This document shows positions 47,058-58,502 of a stretch of 64,000 bases of DNA, piece after piece. The first letter of the stretch is position 1, and each line of letters begins with the position of its first letter. This DNA comes from Pisolithus tinctorius (taxonomy: Eukaryota > Basidiomycota > Agaricomycetes > Boletales > Pisolithaceae), in assembly GCA_024663395.1 (NCBI GenBank), contig JANFAH010000052.1:372001-436000 (forward strand), written 5' to 3'. The notes beneath the pieces were generated by a model. That model saw only the letters and a program-made list of their open reading frames with translations, did no database searches and was not told the origin of the DNA. Position numbers and translations under genes: made by a program.

Positions 47058-49587
47058 ATGTCAACAAGCAAATCCTGTGATGGTTACCCCAAGATCCCAA
47101 AGCTGGAAGCTTTGGGGAAGAACTGGCCTCTGTGGAAGTCCAGACTAGAAACGTTGCTGAGAGGAAGAAATTTGCTAGGCTACTTGCATGGCACAAAGGC
47201 AATGCCCATCAACCCCAGAGTGGGGAATTTGCCAACATGGATACCAACAACAATAGCTGAAATGGCTGAAATGGCAGACTATGATGCAGACCTTGAAGAG
47301 TGGATGCAAAAAGATGCCCTCATACAAGAGCATGTCACAGCTTCAATCCCTGACTCCCTCTACATGTGCCTCATATCAAAATCCAGTGCCTACAAATACT
47401 ACAAGACCTTGAAGGGTCAATTCCAAGATTGCCCATTGGTTGTTGCTGTTGAGCTGAGATGTCAGCTTGGTGAAATGAAACTGAAGGATAGAGGAGATGC
47501 TTGTGCTCACCTTGACAAGATGATAACCATTCATGAAGAGCTCGCAACTGCAGGTTGACCAGTCTTGGATGAAGATCTCTTTAATATAATCTTCGCTTCA
47601 CTTCCATGCAGCTACAATTCAACACTCTCATCACTTTCATAAACATGAAGTTACTAAATCATACCATTACCTTGGACTCCCTCATGTCCTACATACTCGA
47701 CAAGTACAATCGTTTTGTTATCCAAGGTGGTGGGAAGACAAAGTCTCCAGGAGAAGACATAGCATTTTCTGCAGATGGCTCCAGGAAAAGCAAAGGTCAA
47801 AAGACAAAGTTCTCTGGTACTTGTTTCAACTGTGGCTGGACTGGCCACAGGGCAGAAAACTGCTGGGAAGAAGGTGGTGGCAAGGCAGGAAAAGCCCCAA
47901 AGGGCTGGAAGCCTAGAGGGAAGAAGGACATGTTGGGCAAAGACTCAAGGGGTGGGAAGGCAAACACAGCTGCAGAAGCAATGAGCACTGAGCCCAATGC
48001 AGTTTGGCAGGTGGAGTACAGTGCAGGAGGTGTCAATGAGCCAGAGACTACATCAGCACTGCCCTATGCCACCCTAGCTCTGGCAGACTCTATGTCATCA
48101 ACTACTATGGTTGAACTCTATGACAGCAGTGCTTCACAACATTTATCCCCTCATAGGGATCACTTCATTGACTTTGAAACCATTCCTCCAAAACCCATTA
48201 CTGCAGCAGATAAATGCACTTTCAATGCCATCAGATGAGGCAGCCTGCATATTGAAATCCCAAATGGAAAGTCAACAACATGTGTCTTATTAAAGAATGT
48301 TCTGTACACACCATCAATGGGAGTAACCCTCGTGTCCATCAGTAGGCTTGCAGCAGCAGGCTATGCTGCACTCTTCCATGATGCAACATGTCACATCTTT
48401 GACCCTTGTAAAAGGCTGTTGGGAGAAGTGCCAGTCAGCAATGGCCTGTATCATGTACAGCACACAACAGCAAAATGGCCATTTGCTGGGGCAACAGGAA
48501 CCAATGAAACACTTAGCATGGAAGAGCTCCATGCAAGGCTATCCCACATAGCACTGGCAACAATCTGTGAGATGTTGACAAAAGGGATGGTCAAAGGAGT
48601 ATGACTTGATCCATCACATGAGACCATGGGTCAGTGTGAATCCTGTGAGTATGCAAAGGCCATGTGTAAGCCTATTGGGAAGGAACACAAGCCAAAGTGC
48701 TGCACAACATTCAGTGATGAGGTGCATACCAATTTGTGGGGACCTTCCCCCACAGAAACACCTGGCAAGAAACATTACTAAGCATCCTTTACAGATGACT
48801 ATACTCACTATACACATCTCTACCTGCAAGCTACAAAAGGTGAGACTTTCAACTCCTACAAGGAATATGAAGCATGGGCAAAGACACAGCAAGGAGCTAG
48901 CATCAAACACCTCTGGTCAGATCAAGGGGGAGAATACCTAAGTGACAAGTTCAGCCACCACCTAAAGCTGCATGGAACAGAAAGAAAACTTACTGTCCAT
49001 GACATGCCACAGCACAATGGTGTGGCTGAGCAGCTGAACCAAACCCTTGTGGAATGTGTTCATGCTGTCACACATGGGACAGGACTCCCAAAATTCCTGT
49101 GGGGCAAAGCAATAATGCATATTGTCTATATCAAAAATCACACTGCATCCCAAGTACTTGATGGCAAAACACCATATGAGCTGCTATATGGAAAATGGCC
49201 AAATATCATGAACATACCATGTTGGGGTACCCATGTATGGGTGCATGACCCAAATGCTTCCAAACTTGATGCTAGGGCATGAGCAGGACATTGTGTGGGC
49301 TTTGATGCTCAGAGCAGTGGCCATCATGTGTATCTCAAGGATCACCACATGGTCATCATCAAACAAAACATCTCATTCAAGAAGCTGGAGGGACCAGCTT
49401 TTGACCCATGTAGCCTGCAGATCGAGAGGGAGAAGGAAAAAGGGCAGGGTAGCAATCAGCATGCCGATACTGAAGATCATACAACTACTGATGTACCAAA
49501 CCCCCCACCAGACTTGCCCAGTACTAGGGAACCACTCATCATGCCTGATAACACAGAAGCACCATCTTTGACTTGTAGAAATATCTG
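47058..49587 (+). pseudogene. Copia Gag, protease and integrase
   Basis: Gag starts MSTSKSCDGYPKIPKLEALG and has a typical UBN2-like core (YKYYKTLKGQFQD) and zinc knuckle CFNCGWTGHRAENC (about 47825-47865). Protease is ELYDSSASQHLSPHRDHF, with the usual DSGAS changed to DSSAS. The integrase zinc-binding region (HARLSHIALATI...CESCEYAK) is followed by DDE residues in DEVHTNLWG, LWSDQGGEY and QHNGVAEQLNQTLVE. Defects: TGA after ATAG, a frame change near 47640, TGA after FNAIR, TGA before LDPSH, TAA before ASFTDD, and TGA in DARA(stop)AGHCVGF. Arg to Gln in SDQGGEY and AEQLNQT fits CpG to CpA. Confidence 0.85.
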
Positions 49588-49775
49588 TAGGCTACCTCAG
49601 TAGTGAACAAACTACTGAGTATATTACTGTACCTGTAGGCTACTACAGGATGTCAGTATAGTAAAACACTTGTAATATAAACAGACTTACCCTCAGTAAT
49701 GAACAAACTACTGAGGGAATACTAGTAGAAAATACTACAAGTAGGTGCGCTATGTCAGCTTATGTAAGCAGCCAA
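49588..49775. repeat. Short dispersed repeat, copy 2, within copia
   Basis: A segment starting CTGTAGGCTACCTCAGTAGT and ending CAGCTTATGTAAG, related to 31131-31235. It breaks the copia frame between integrase and RT. After it, copia coding sequence resumes as TVVKYHRGTLCSNTTLDLLG. It has two internal CTACTGAG blocks. Confidence 0.45.
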
Positions 49776-49941
49776 AACATCGCACAGTGGTCAAGTACCA
49801 CAGGGGCACTTTATGTTCCAACACCACTCTTGATCTACTGGGTCCAAACTTCAAGAAACCACCTGTGCAAGCTCTCAGGTGCTTGACTTGACAGAGAACA
49901 GAGTCACCTTATATGTGGGCACTGTGTGATGGTGCAGGCAC

Positions 49942-50402
49942 TGTTACATTTCACCCCTATCTTTTCCCTTTTCACCTCGTTCACTGTACGTTTACTGTGT
50001 GTTTGATCCGTTGGACAGTATTTCCTTTTCAAGCTGTCTTCTCTCTGATCCGATGGCTCACTATTTCCACCACTAGCGTTACTCACTCAATACATGCTTG
50101 GGACATGTGTCATTGTTGTTCAACCAATGGCATAGTTACCTCGTTTACATGTGGACGCCTCATGGTCCACTCTCCTGTAGTATTTAGGCTGTTGGCTCAA
50201 GTCCTGGAAACCCAGACTTGAGCTGCTCAATCATACACAGCATTCCTCAGAACTTTGCCCTCAGTATCCCTAACCAGGATCACTCTTACCAGTGTTGACC
50301 AAATCCTCAGTCATATACTGAGGTTACTGCAGCTGTAGCTCAGTAGAAACCTTAGACTGCGTTTGAGCTCTCCCTATGCCTTGACTTCGGTTGAGTGTAA
50401 CA
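49942..50402 (+). repeat. Gyp2 5' LTR
   Basis: 461 bp, TGTTAC...TGTAACA, with imperfect terminal inversion. It has TATTTA at 50181-50186. Confidence 0.92.
50181..50186 (+). promoter_or_regulatory. TATA-like box of the Gyp2 LTR
   Basis: TATTTA lies 33 bp upstream of the AGACTTGAGCT at 50214-50224 proposed as the transcript start. The spacing fits a TATA box. Confidence 0.55.
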
Positions 50403-50404
50403 AA

Positions 50405-50415
50405 AGCTCAAGTCT
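50405..50415 (+). other. Gyp2 self-priming primer-binding site
   Basis: AGCTCAAGTCT, two bases after the LTR, is the exact reverse complement of AGACTTGAGCT at 50214-50224 in the LTR. It has no tRNA-like TGG start. In Tf1/Tf2 of fission yeast an 11-nt PBS pairs with the first 11 nt of the same RNA, which is then cleaved to form the primer. Confidence 0.7.
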
Positions 50416-50483
50416 ACCAGCCTTTGGCCAAATCAGTCACTGTTTAGTGCACCACCACAAACCCCCGAAACAATTGATGTTGG

Positions 50484-51548
50484 GTGCCATTGCAACCCAC
50501 TCAAGAAGAATTGTCATCTGATGATGAACAAGAGAGCACTGTCACTGACAACTCCTCTGAACCAGAACAACCAGATAGAGGCTTTACCTCTGGTATCCTC
50601 TCGAACCTCTTCACCCAGTCTCTTGCCTCACTTGGTACCCCCATCCAACCAGTACCACCCCCTGTCTTCCCTGCACACCCACCCCCACCCCAGAATATGA
50701 TGTCCAGTTCATTGTCGAAGGCACTGGTCGGCAATGCCACCAAAGCCACAGAGTTAAAGATTGGTGCTCCATCTGATTTTGATGGAGACCAGAAGAATGC
50801 TATGAGCTGGCTGTACTCCATACATACCTATCTCTTAGTCAACAAAGAGTTATATGACATGGACACCAAGAAGGTGGTCTATGCCCTGTTGTACATGAAG
50901 AAAGGTGTTGCCCATTCCTGGGCTGCCACCTTCCAGAAAACCTCTCTGGAAAAGAACCCCCCAAGCTTCAGCACCTTCGCTGATTTTGTGAAAGACTTTA
51001 AAAACTCTTTCACTTCCCCCAACACCACCAGTACTGCAATCACCAAGTTGCGGACCATGAAACAGAAAGAGTCAGTGGAGCAGTATATCACTGACTTCCG
51101 AACTGCCACCACTGACTCTACCATCATGGAAGATGTCGTGTTGATCGAGTTCTTCTCCCAAGGACTCAAACTGTTTATCACAAACCGAATCCATATGATG
51201 GAAACCACCCCCACCAAGATCACTGAGTGGTACATACAGGCACAAAAGTTGGATGCCAAATGGAGAAAGGTCAATGAATTCTCTGGAAAGAAAGAAAAGA
51301 AGACGTTTCACCCAAGGAACAGCTTCAAGGAAGAAAGAGACCATCACATCAAAGAAGGAAGATGTTTCGGTTGTGGAAACAAAGGCCATCTCTCACAAGA
51401 ATGCCCTGACAAGGGGAAAACTCCCCAAAAGAAGATAAAGAAAATCCACAAAATCATGGAGGTAGAAGAAAGTGACGATGAAGAAAAAGTCGCTGGTCCA
51501 TCCATTGCCTTGGTAAACATTGCTAGGGCCCTTGGAAAGGATTTTTGA
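50484..51548 (+). pseudogene. Gyp2 Gag
   Basis: A 354-codon frame beginning at a GTG, with no upstream in-frame ATG and a TGA three codons before. The original start has probably mutated. It has a proline-rich N-terminus, the capsid core (IGAPSDFDGDQKNAMSWLYS, ESVEQYITDFRTAT, EFFSQGLKLFITNRI) and zinc knuckle CFGCGNKGHLSQEC. No internal stop occurs. Pol begins in the -1 frame at the end, around a T-run before the TGA (51542-51548), suggesting expression by frameshifting. Confidence 0.8.
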
Positions 51549-54500
51549 AAGGGGACTCTGAGTTGACACCAGAAGTTCCCCAAACTAAGGACAGTCTTGT
51601 TTCTGTTGCTCCTGTACTTGTATCTTCTACACCAGAACGTACTATGCAGATCCCCATCTCCCTTTACATGTCAGAAACAACCTCAAAAGTTGTCAACACC
51701 ACTGCTCTAGTCGACTCTGGAGCAGAGATATCCTGTATTGATTGGGGTTTTGTGCAAAAGCATCAAATCCCCACTCAACACCTCGCTGAACCCATCCTCA
51801 CAAAAAATGCCAATGGAACCCAAAATTCCAAGGGAAAGATTCTGTTCTCTGCCACCCTCTACTTCAAGGTTAAAGGACTTGTTCATCAGTCCTTCTTCCA
51901 TGTCATCAACTGTGGGACAGAAAATGTCATTCTTGGCCTCCCATGGCTACAGGAAAACAACCCTGTCATCGATTGGAGAATGGGCATGTTGTCCATTGAC
52001 GAAAAGACTGACAGGTCCAGTGAACTAAAACACAATATCTCCTCAGTTACTGTAGAGGAACCCACTGTGAACCTTGTTTCCCCTGCCAAAAAGAAAGGGA
52101 TAAACAAATTCATGGATTATGAAGAACCAGAGGACAAAACCATTCGTGCACACTTCATGATGTTGATTGGGGAACTTGTTAAAGAAGCCAAGAAGATTAA
52201 CCCCAATAATAGTCTTCTTCGAAAAATCACCATGGCCACTGAGTTGGCCCAAGAAGAACACAAAAAGAAACCGAAGGCCATTCTCCCCAAAGACTATAGA
52301 TACTTTGCCTTGGTTTTCAAGAAACCCTCCGATGGAGTCCTTCCTCCATCACGACCCTATGACCATCCCATCAACCTTGTTGAGGATTTTGTCCCCAAGG
52401 TGGCAAAAGCATACCCACTCTCTCCCTCCAAATGAGAGTCTGCAGAGAAATTTATAGAAGAAAACCTCCAAGAGGGAAAGATTCGCCCCTCAAAGTCTCC
52501 CCAAGCAGCACCCTTCTTCTTTGTCAGAAAGAAGGATGGTTCCCTCTGCCCTTGTCAGGATTACTGATATCTAAATAAAAATATGGTAAAGGACATGTAC
52601 CCCCTTCCCCTCATCTCAGATCTTGTCAACAAGTTGAAAGGAGCATCTATCTTCACAAAGATGGATGTAAGATTGGGCTATAACAATGTCTGTATCAAAG
52701 AAGGAGACCAATGGAAAGCTGCGTTCATCATGCACAAGGGACTCTTCGAACCAACAGTCATGTTCTTTGGATTGTGCAACTCCCCTGCCACCTTCCAGCG
52801 ATTCATGAATGACTCCTTCTGAGACATGATTGCAGAAGGCTGGCTGGTTGTCTATATGGATGACCTCCTCATCTTCTCTGATGACCCTGAAGAACACAAA
52901 AGAAGAACTCATCATGTTCTTGAACGAATGAGGGAACTTTCACTCCCTCTGAAACTAGAAAAATGTCACTTTGATCTTGCTGAGGTGGAATACCTTGGGA
53001 TGATCATTAAAGAAAACACTGTCACCATGGACCCCATCAAAGTTCAAGGAATTGCTGAATGGCCTGTCCCAAAGAAGGTCAAGGATGTATGATCCTTCCT
53101 GGGATTCACAAATTTTTACAGGAGATTTGTCCCCTACTACTCTGACATTGCCCGACCTCTCATCGACCTAACAAAGAAAACTACCAGTTGGGACTGGTCA
53201 AAGAAATGTCAGAGTGCCTTCGAACTCCTAAAAAGAATATTCATGACACAACCAACCCTACAAATGCCTGATGTCTCTTGGCCATTCGCAATAACAACAG
53301 ATGCGTCCAAATACACAACAGGAGGCATCCTCCTACAGGAAGACTCAAATGGGCAATGGCAACCCTGTGCCTATTTGTCCCAGTCGTTTAACCCTGCTGA
53401 ACGAAACTACGACATCTATGATAGAGAACTTCTAGGTGTCATCCGAGCCCTGAAATCCTGGAGACACTATCTTCATGGATCCCCATTCCCAGTCAAAGTC
53501 TTCACCGATCACAAGAATTTGACTTATTTTAAGTCACCACAAAACCTGAATCATCAACAAGCCTGTTGGCTCCTCGACCTCACAGACTTTGATCTGCAGC
53601 TTGAACACATTCCAGGCAAAGACCTGGCTGCACCTGATGCCCTCTCCCAACAACCTGACCATATCTCCGATGATGATGAGGACAACAAAGGAGTTACCCT
53701 CCTCCCTCAAACCTTGTTTGTTAGCCTCATCAATACCAACCTCACTCAGAAGGTTGCATCCTCATCCAAGAAAGACCCGGTTGTCCAGATGGCACTTCGT
53801 GCCATAGAAAATGTCGACATGCCACTTCTGTTCAAGTCACATCTCTCTGACTGGAAGTTTGAAAGTGGAGTTCTACTCTACAAGGACCAGGTGTACATCC
53901 CTGATGACCCTGTCCTCTGATGAACCATCATGTCCAACCATCATGACCACCCCTCTGCTGGACACCCTGGTGTCTTGAAAACCTGACAGCTTGTCTCATC
54001 CAAGTACTGGTGGCCTGGACTCGCATCCTTCATCTGAAAATATGTTGAAGGCTGTGCCACATGCCAGCAAAATAAGGTTAACACCCACCCAACGACACCA
54101 CCCCTGATGCCCATCCACTTGACCTTGACTTGCCCCTTCCAACAGATCTCTTGCAATCTGGTCACCAACCTCCCTGTCTCTAATGGGTTTGATTCCCTTT
54201 TGGTCATGGTAGACCATGGGCTTACAAAGGGGGTAATTTTAACACCAACTAAGAAAACTGCATCTGCTGCCAACATTGCAGCACTCTTTTTCAAGAAAGT
54301 CTACTCCCGCTTTGGGTTGTATGACAAAATTATATCTGATTGAGGCCCTCAATTCGCCTCTGCTTTCGCAAAAGAACTTGCTTCCCTTCTGGGATACTCC
54401 CTTACCCTGTCGACAGCATATCACCCTCAGACTGATGGAGAAACTGAACACATAAACCAAGAGGTGGAAACCTATCTCCGCATCTTTTGCCAAAACGACC

Positions 54501-55210
54501 CCACCTCATGGGTGAACAACCTTCCCATGGCAGAATTTGTGCACAACCACCACCCACACTCCATCACCCATCAATTGCCATTCTACCTCATGTATGGCTA
54601 TGAACCGAAACCCCTTCCATCCCTTATCACAGATACCCACCTTCCCACCACTGAGTCTAGACTCGAGGAACTCCGAAAGGCTAGAGAAGAAGCTCTTGTG
54701 GCACATGACCTAGCCCAAAAAACAATGAAAGACCACTTGTCATGACCCTTCACCCACTTCCAGAAAGGTGATAAAGTCTGGCTAGAAGCATGAAATTTGA
54801 AATGCTCCTATGAAAATAGGAAGCTTGCCCCAAAACAAGAAGGACCCTTCACTATCTCTGATGTCCTATCTCCGATAACCTACTGCCTTTCAATTCCCAC
54901 ATGATGGAAGATCCATGACATCTTCCACGCTTCCCTTTTATTGCCCTATCGTGAAAATAATGTTCATGGACCGAACTTCCTGGCTCCACCACCCGACCTT
55001 GTCAATGAGGAAGAGGAGTACGAGGTTGAGGTGATAGTTGGCCACAAAAGGTCTGGCTGCAGCCACACCTTTTTAATCAAATGGAAGGGTTATCCTTCAT
55101 CCGAGAACTCGTGGCAAAAGGAAGCACACCTGGAACATGTGGATGATATGCTCTCCACCTATAAGAAATGCTTCCCCAAAGACTTCTCCCCTCAGAAACA
55201 ACCCACTTGA
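51545..55210 (+). pseudogene. Gyp2 Pol with C-terminal chromodomain
   Basis: Aspartic protease TALVDSGAEISCID (about 51705-51745). RT has [29 protein letters not shown], and VVYMDDLLIFS (about 52847-52880). RNase H has ITTDASKYTTGGILLQE and YDIYDRELLGVIRALKSW. Integrase has an HHCC finger (HHDHPSAGHPG...CATCQQNK) and the core [19 protein letters not shown], where the first catalytic Asp is Asn, then IISD(stop)GPQFASA and YHPQTDGETEHINQE. The chromodomain is YEVEVIVGHKR...FLIKWKGYPSSENSW (about 55019-55115). Stops, all TGA and most at expected arginines, occur after SPSK, CQDY, NDSF, KKVKDV, DDPVL, GVLKT, LASFI, KIISD, KDHLS, VWLEA and LSIPT. Confidence 0.9.
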
Positions 55211-55336
55211 CGTTCCACCCATACTGTCAGAAATATAACTCTTGAAATGCCTCCTTGTCACTACACCTACCCCTGTGAACCGTCTCGTCGCCACACCCCC
55301 TTTGCTCATTGACAATGACAGCCTGCCAGCAACCAA

Positions 55337-56251
55337 ATGATCGCCTCGTACTGCCTCTTCATCGCTGACCCCACTGTCGTCGGCACCATCTATCATGAGG
55401 TGGATGAAAACTCCCCCCTTGATCTTGTGTACCATGCCACCATCCAAGCCCTTCAGCTTGAGGAACTCTCCCACTATGTCAACCGCCAGAACCCTCTTCT
55501 CTCCCCTGCACATACCATCCTAAATGAGATTACTGCTCAGCAGGTTCCCCTGCTTCTAAAACTTTTTGATGTTCTTGGAGGCGCAGACCTCATCTACAAC
55601 ATCCATCAGTACCCGACTCTGATCGCACCCCCTCCTCCTGGATCTCGAAGACCCTCGACTGCAACCCCTCCCCCGGTTTCTTCCGTGTCTTCCTCTCCTC
55701 TGGCATCATCGCCATCATCGTCCTCCCGCTCGTCTCGCTCTCTCAGAAGAGCCAATAGACCCCGCACCTGTTGCCTGTCAGGCCAAAACCCTCAGCCCTG
55801 CGAGTCTCACAACTCCCTGTCAGAAGTAGACCCCGAGACTGCCTTTGGCGTCTCCCATGCAGAACTTGACTACACGTTAAACATTGTCGAGACCCTCACA
55901 CAGTTGCCTCCCTCCCCTATGCTGAACACCATGACTGAGTTTGATAGGCCACTTACTCTGTCCGACCCCTGCTATCACCAGACTTGTTATGTCTGCCACC
56001 ATCTCGGCCATGTTCATGTCAATTGTGGACTCTATGAATGTCCCCTTTGCCACACCACTCACCCTGGGCATACCCAAGCCCAGTGCCCTTCTTTATGCCC
56101 TCGTCATCCTTTACAGGACAGGATTGCCACCCCTGCCTTGGTGGATGATCGTACCCTCGTTGGGAGCGAGGATAATGATTTGTATGATAATAACTTTGAC
56201 TTCGACAACTCCGCCATTAGCAACATGACCGGAGAACCTTATGGAGAGTAG
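55337..56251 (+). CDS. Extra ORF downstream of Gyp2 Pol, two zinc-knuckle-like motifs
   Basis: An uninterrupted 304-codon frame between Pol and the 3' LTR. It has an N-terminal predicted helical part (YHATIQALQLEELSHYVNRQ, LKLFDVLGGADLIYNIHQY), a Ser/Pro-rich linker (about codons 95-140), and two cysteine motifs near the C-terminus: CYVCHHLGHVHVNC (CX2CX4HX4C) and CPLCHTTHPGHTQAQC (CX2CX6HX4C), followed by an acidic tail. Pol carries eleven stops; this ORF has none and retains many CpGs. It is not an envelope-like protein, as no signal or membrane segment is visible. It may bind nucleic acid like a second nucleocapsid. It has no family I can name. Confidence 0.6.
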   Translation: MIASYCLFIADPTVVGTIYHEVDENSPLDLVYHATIQALQLEELSHYVNRQNPLLSPAHTILNEITAQQVPLLLKLFDVLGGADLIYNIHQYPTLIAPPPPGSRRPSTATPPPVSSVSSSPLASSPSSSSRSSRSLRRANRPRTCCLSGQNPQPCESHNSLSEVDPETAFGVSHAELDYTLNIVETLTQLPPSPMLNTMTEFDRPLTLSDPCYHQTCYVCHHLGHVHVNCGLYECPLCHTTHPGHTQAQCPSLCPRHPLQDRIATPALVDDRTLVGSEDNDLYDNNFDFDNSAISNMTGEPYGE

Positions 56252-56288
56252 TTGAAGTCGGGGACTTCAATGCTTAGAAGGGGGGTAA

Positions 56289-56749
56289 TGTTATGTTTCA
56301 CCCCTATCTTTTCCCTTTTCACCTCGTTCACTGTACATTTACTGTGTGTTTGATCCGTTGGACAGTATTTCCTTTTCGAGCCATCTTCTCTCTGATCCGA
56401 TGGCTCACTATTTCCACCACTAGCGTTACTCGCTTGATACATGCTTGGGACATGTGTCATTGTTGTTCAACCAATGGCGTAGTTACCTTGTTTACATGTG
56501 GATGCCTCATGGTCCACTCTCCTGTAGTATTTAGGCTGTTGGCTCAAGTCCTGGAAACCCAGACTTGAGCTGCTCAATCATATGCAGTGTTCCTCAGAAC
56601 TTTGCCCTCAGTATCCCTAACCAGGATCACTCTTACCAGTGTTGACCAAATCCTCAGTCATATACTGAGGTTACTGCAGCCATAGCTCAGTAGAAACCTT
56701 AGACTGTGTTTGAGCTCTCCCTACGCCTTGACTTTGGTTGAGTGTAACA
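56289..56749 (+). repeat. Gyp2 3' LTR
   Basis: 461 bp, the same length as the 5' LTR. It is preceded by the purine tract AGAAGGGGGGTAA at 56276-56288. Confidence 0.92.
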
Positions 56750-56754
56750 GGCAC

Positions 56755-58498
56755 CCATGATGGTCAGGCAGGAGGGATGGTCTTTCCTCCAGGTATCTGG
56801 TCTGTTGAGGGTCAGCATGGGAGCAGTGGAGAGAGTGTGGCTGGAGGAGTCACTGATACCAGCACACAGTGGGAGTTGGAAGGTGATGACTCTGCTTATG
56901 CAATGTTCTCAGGAACTTCCAAGACCAAAGCACTGGAACCATGCACTGTGGACAAGGCTCACTCACAGCCAGACTGGCCTCAATGGAACGAAGCAATAAA
57001 ATCTGAGCTAAAGAGCCTAGACGATGCACACACATGGGATGTAGTGCAACAACCACTGCTGAACATCAATGTTGTTGACTGCAAATGGGTATTTAAGATC
57101 AAAAAGAACTCAGCAGGCAAAAGTGACAAGTACAAGGCTTGACTTGTTGTGTGTGGATTCATGCAGGTTCATGGGGTGGATTATTATGAGACTTATGCCC
57201 CAGTAGCTCATCTCGCATCCCTCAGACTCATCTTAGCCATCACTGCACACCACAACTGGGATGTTGATGTTTTTGACTTCCACAGCATCTTTCTAAATGG
57301 AAAGTTGGATGATGATGAAATAATTTACATGGAACTACCACCTGGTTTTGAAAAGGGAAAGCAGAATCTAGTTGCCTGCTTACTAGTCGCCCTTTATGGG
57401 TCCAAGCAAGGGGCTTTAAAATGGTATCAACACCTATGTCAGGAATTTGCTGCATTGGGGTTTTGCCACACTGAGGTTGACTGGGGAGTCTTTGTGGCAA
57501 GAATAGGTTCCCATTTACTTGTTCTAGCCTCACATGTTGATGACTGCATGGTTACAGGAAGTTTGAAGGAACTTGTCAAGTCCTTCAAAACCAAAATTGG
57601 TTTGCGATTCAAAATAACTGATCTTGGACCTATCAGCTGGCTACTAGGCATGCAAGTGACTCACAATCATGATGCCCATACTCTATCCATTTCACAAGGA
57701 CCATTTATTGACTCAATACTTGTAAAGTATAACTTCACTGATCAGAAATCAGTCTCCATTCCCATGGACCCAAATATCCAACTCTCCTGAAACCAGTCTC
57801 CAAAGTCTGCTGTTGAGGTCACCAAAATGTGACAGGTGCCATTCCATGAGGCCTTAGGCTCACTCATGTACCTCACTGTTGGAACAAGGCCAGATATAGC
57901 ATTCATTGTATCTACTCTGGCCCAGTTTACAGAGAATCCAGGCTGGACGCACTGGGAGGCACTAAAACATGTCTACCACTATCTCATAGGGATGAAAGGC
58001 TGGTTGCTAACCTATGGCACAGAGTCAAAGGGCCTCATAGGCTATGCTGATGCTGATGGCACATCACAGGAGCACCACCATGCCATTTCTGGCTATGCTT
58101 TCCTTGTTGATGGGGGAGCCATTTCCTGGGGATCAAAGAAACAGGAACTTGTTACCTTGTCAACCACAGAAGCCAAGTACATCACAGCCATGCATGCCAC
58201 AAAAGAAATTATATGGCTATGCCACCTTATTGGTGAGGTTTTTTGCCCCCTTGAACACCCAACTATTCTATATGGTGACAACCAATCAGCTATCATGCTG
58301 ACCAAAGATGGTAATTACCATGCATGTACTAAACACATAGACATTCATTACCATTTTATTTGTTTCACTGCCACAAACAGTTCTATTCATTTTCTCTATT
58401 GCCCAACCAGTGACATGGCTGCTGATACTCTTACTAAAGCTCTCCCTTCTGTTAAAGCTAAACATTTCACATTTGAACTTGGACTCTGCTCCATTTGA
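56755..58498 (+). pseudogene. Copia reverse transcriptase and RNase H
   Basis: Continuation of the copia polyprotein after the nested element. The RT start (PQWNEAIKSELKSLDDAHTW, NVVDCKWVFKIKKNSAGKSD) leads to YAPVAHLASLRLILAITAHH and VDVFDFHSIFLNGKLDDDEI, and the catalytic box HVDDCMVTG, with YVDD changed to HVDD. RNase H: PDIAFIVSTLAQF, GYADADGTSQEH, STTEAKYITAM, LYGDNQSAI. Stops: TGA after KYKA, after NIQLS and after VTKM, all at likely Arg. The conserved ARTKHIDIRYHF motif reads ACTKHIDIHYHF here, two Arg losses through CpG change on opposite strands. Confidence 0.88.
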
Positions 58499-58502
58499 GG
58501 AG

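Larger units (their letters stand above)
49942..56749 (+). mobile_element. Ty3/gypsy chromovirus Gyp2, nested in copia
   Basis: A 6808-bp element with two 461-bp LTRs (49942-50402, 56289-56749), flanked by a perfect 5-bp target duplication GGCAC (49937-49941, 56750-56754). Removing the element and one GGCAC rejoins the copia frame as GAGTHDGQAGG. Gene order is Gag, Pol (protease, RT, RNase H, integrase, chromodomain) and an extra downstream ORF. A Tf1-like self-priming site follows the 5' LTR. Pol has eleven or more TGA stops. Confidence 0.93.

Noticed and set aside
55337..56251. Envelope-like protein downstream of Gyp2 Pol
   Set aside because: No signal peptide, membrane segment or fusion-protein features; the cysteine motifs are nucleic-acid-binding type.
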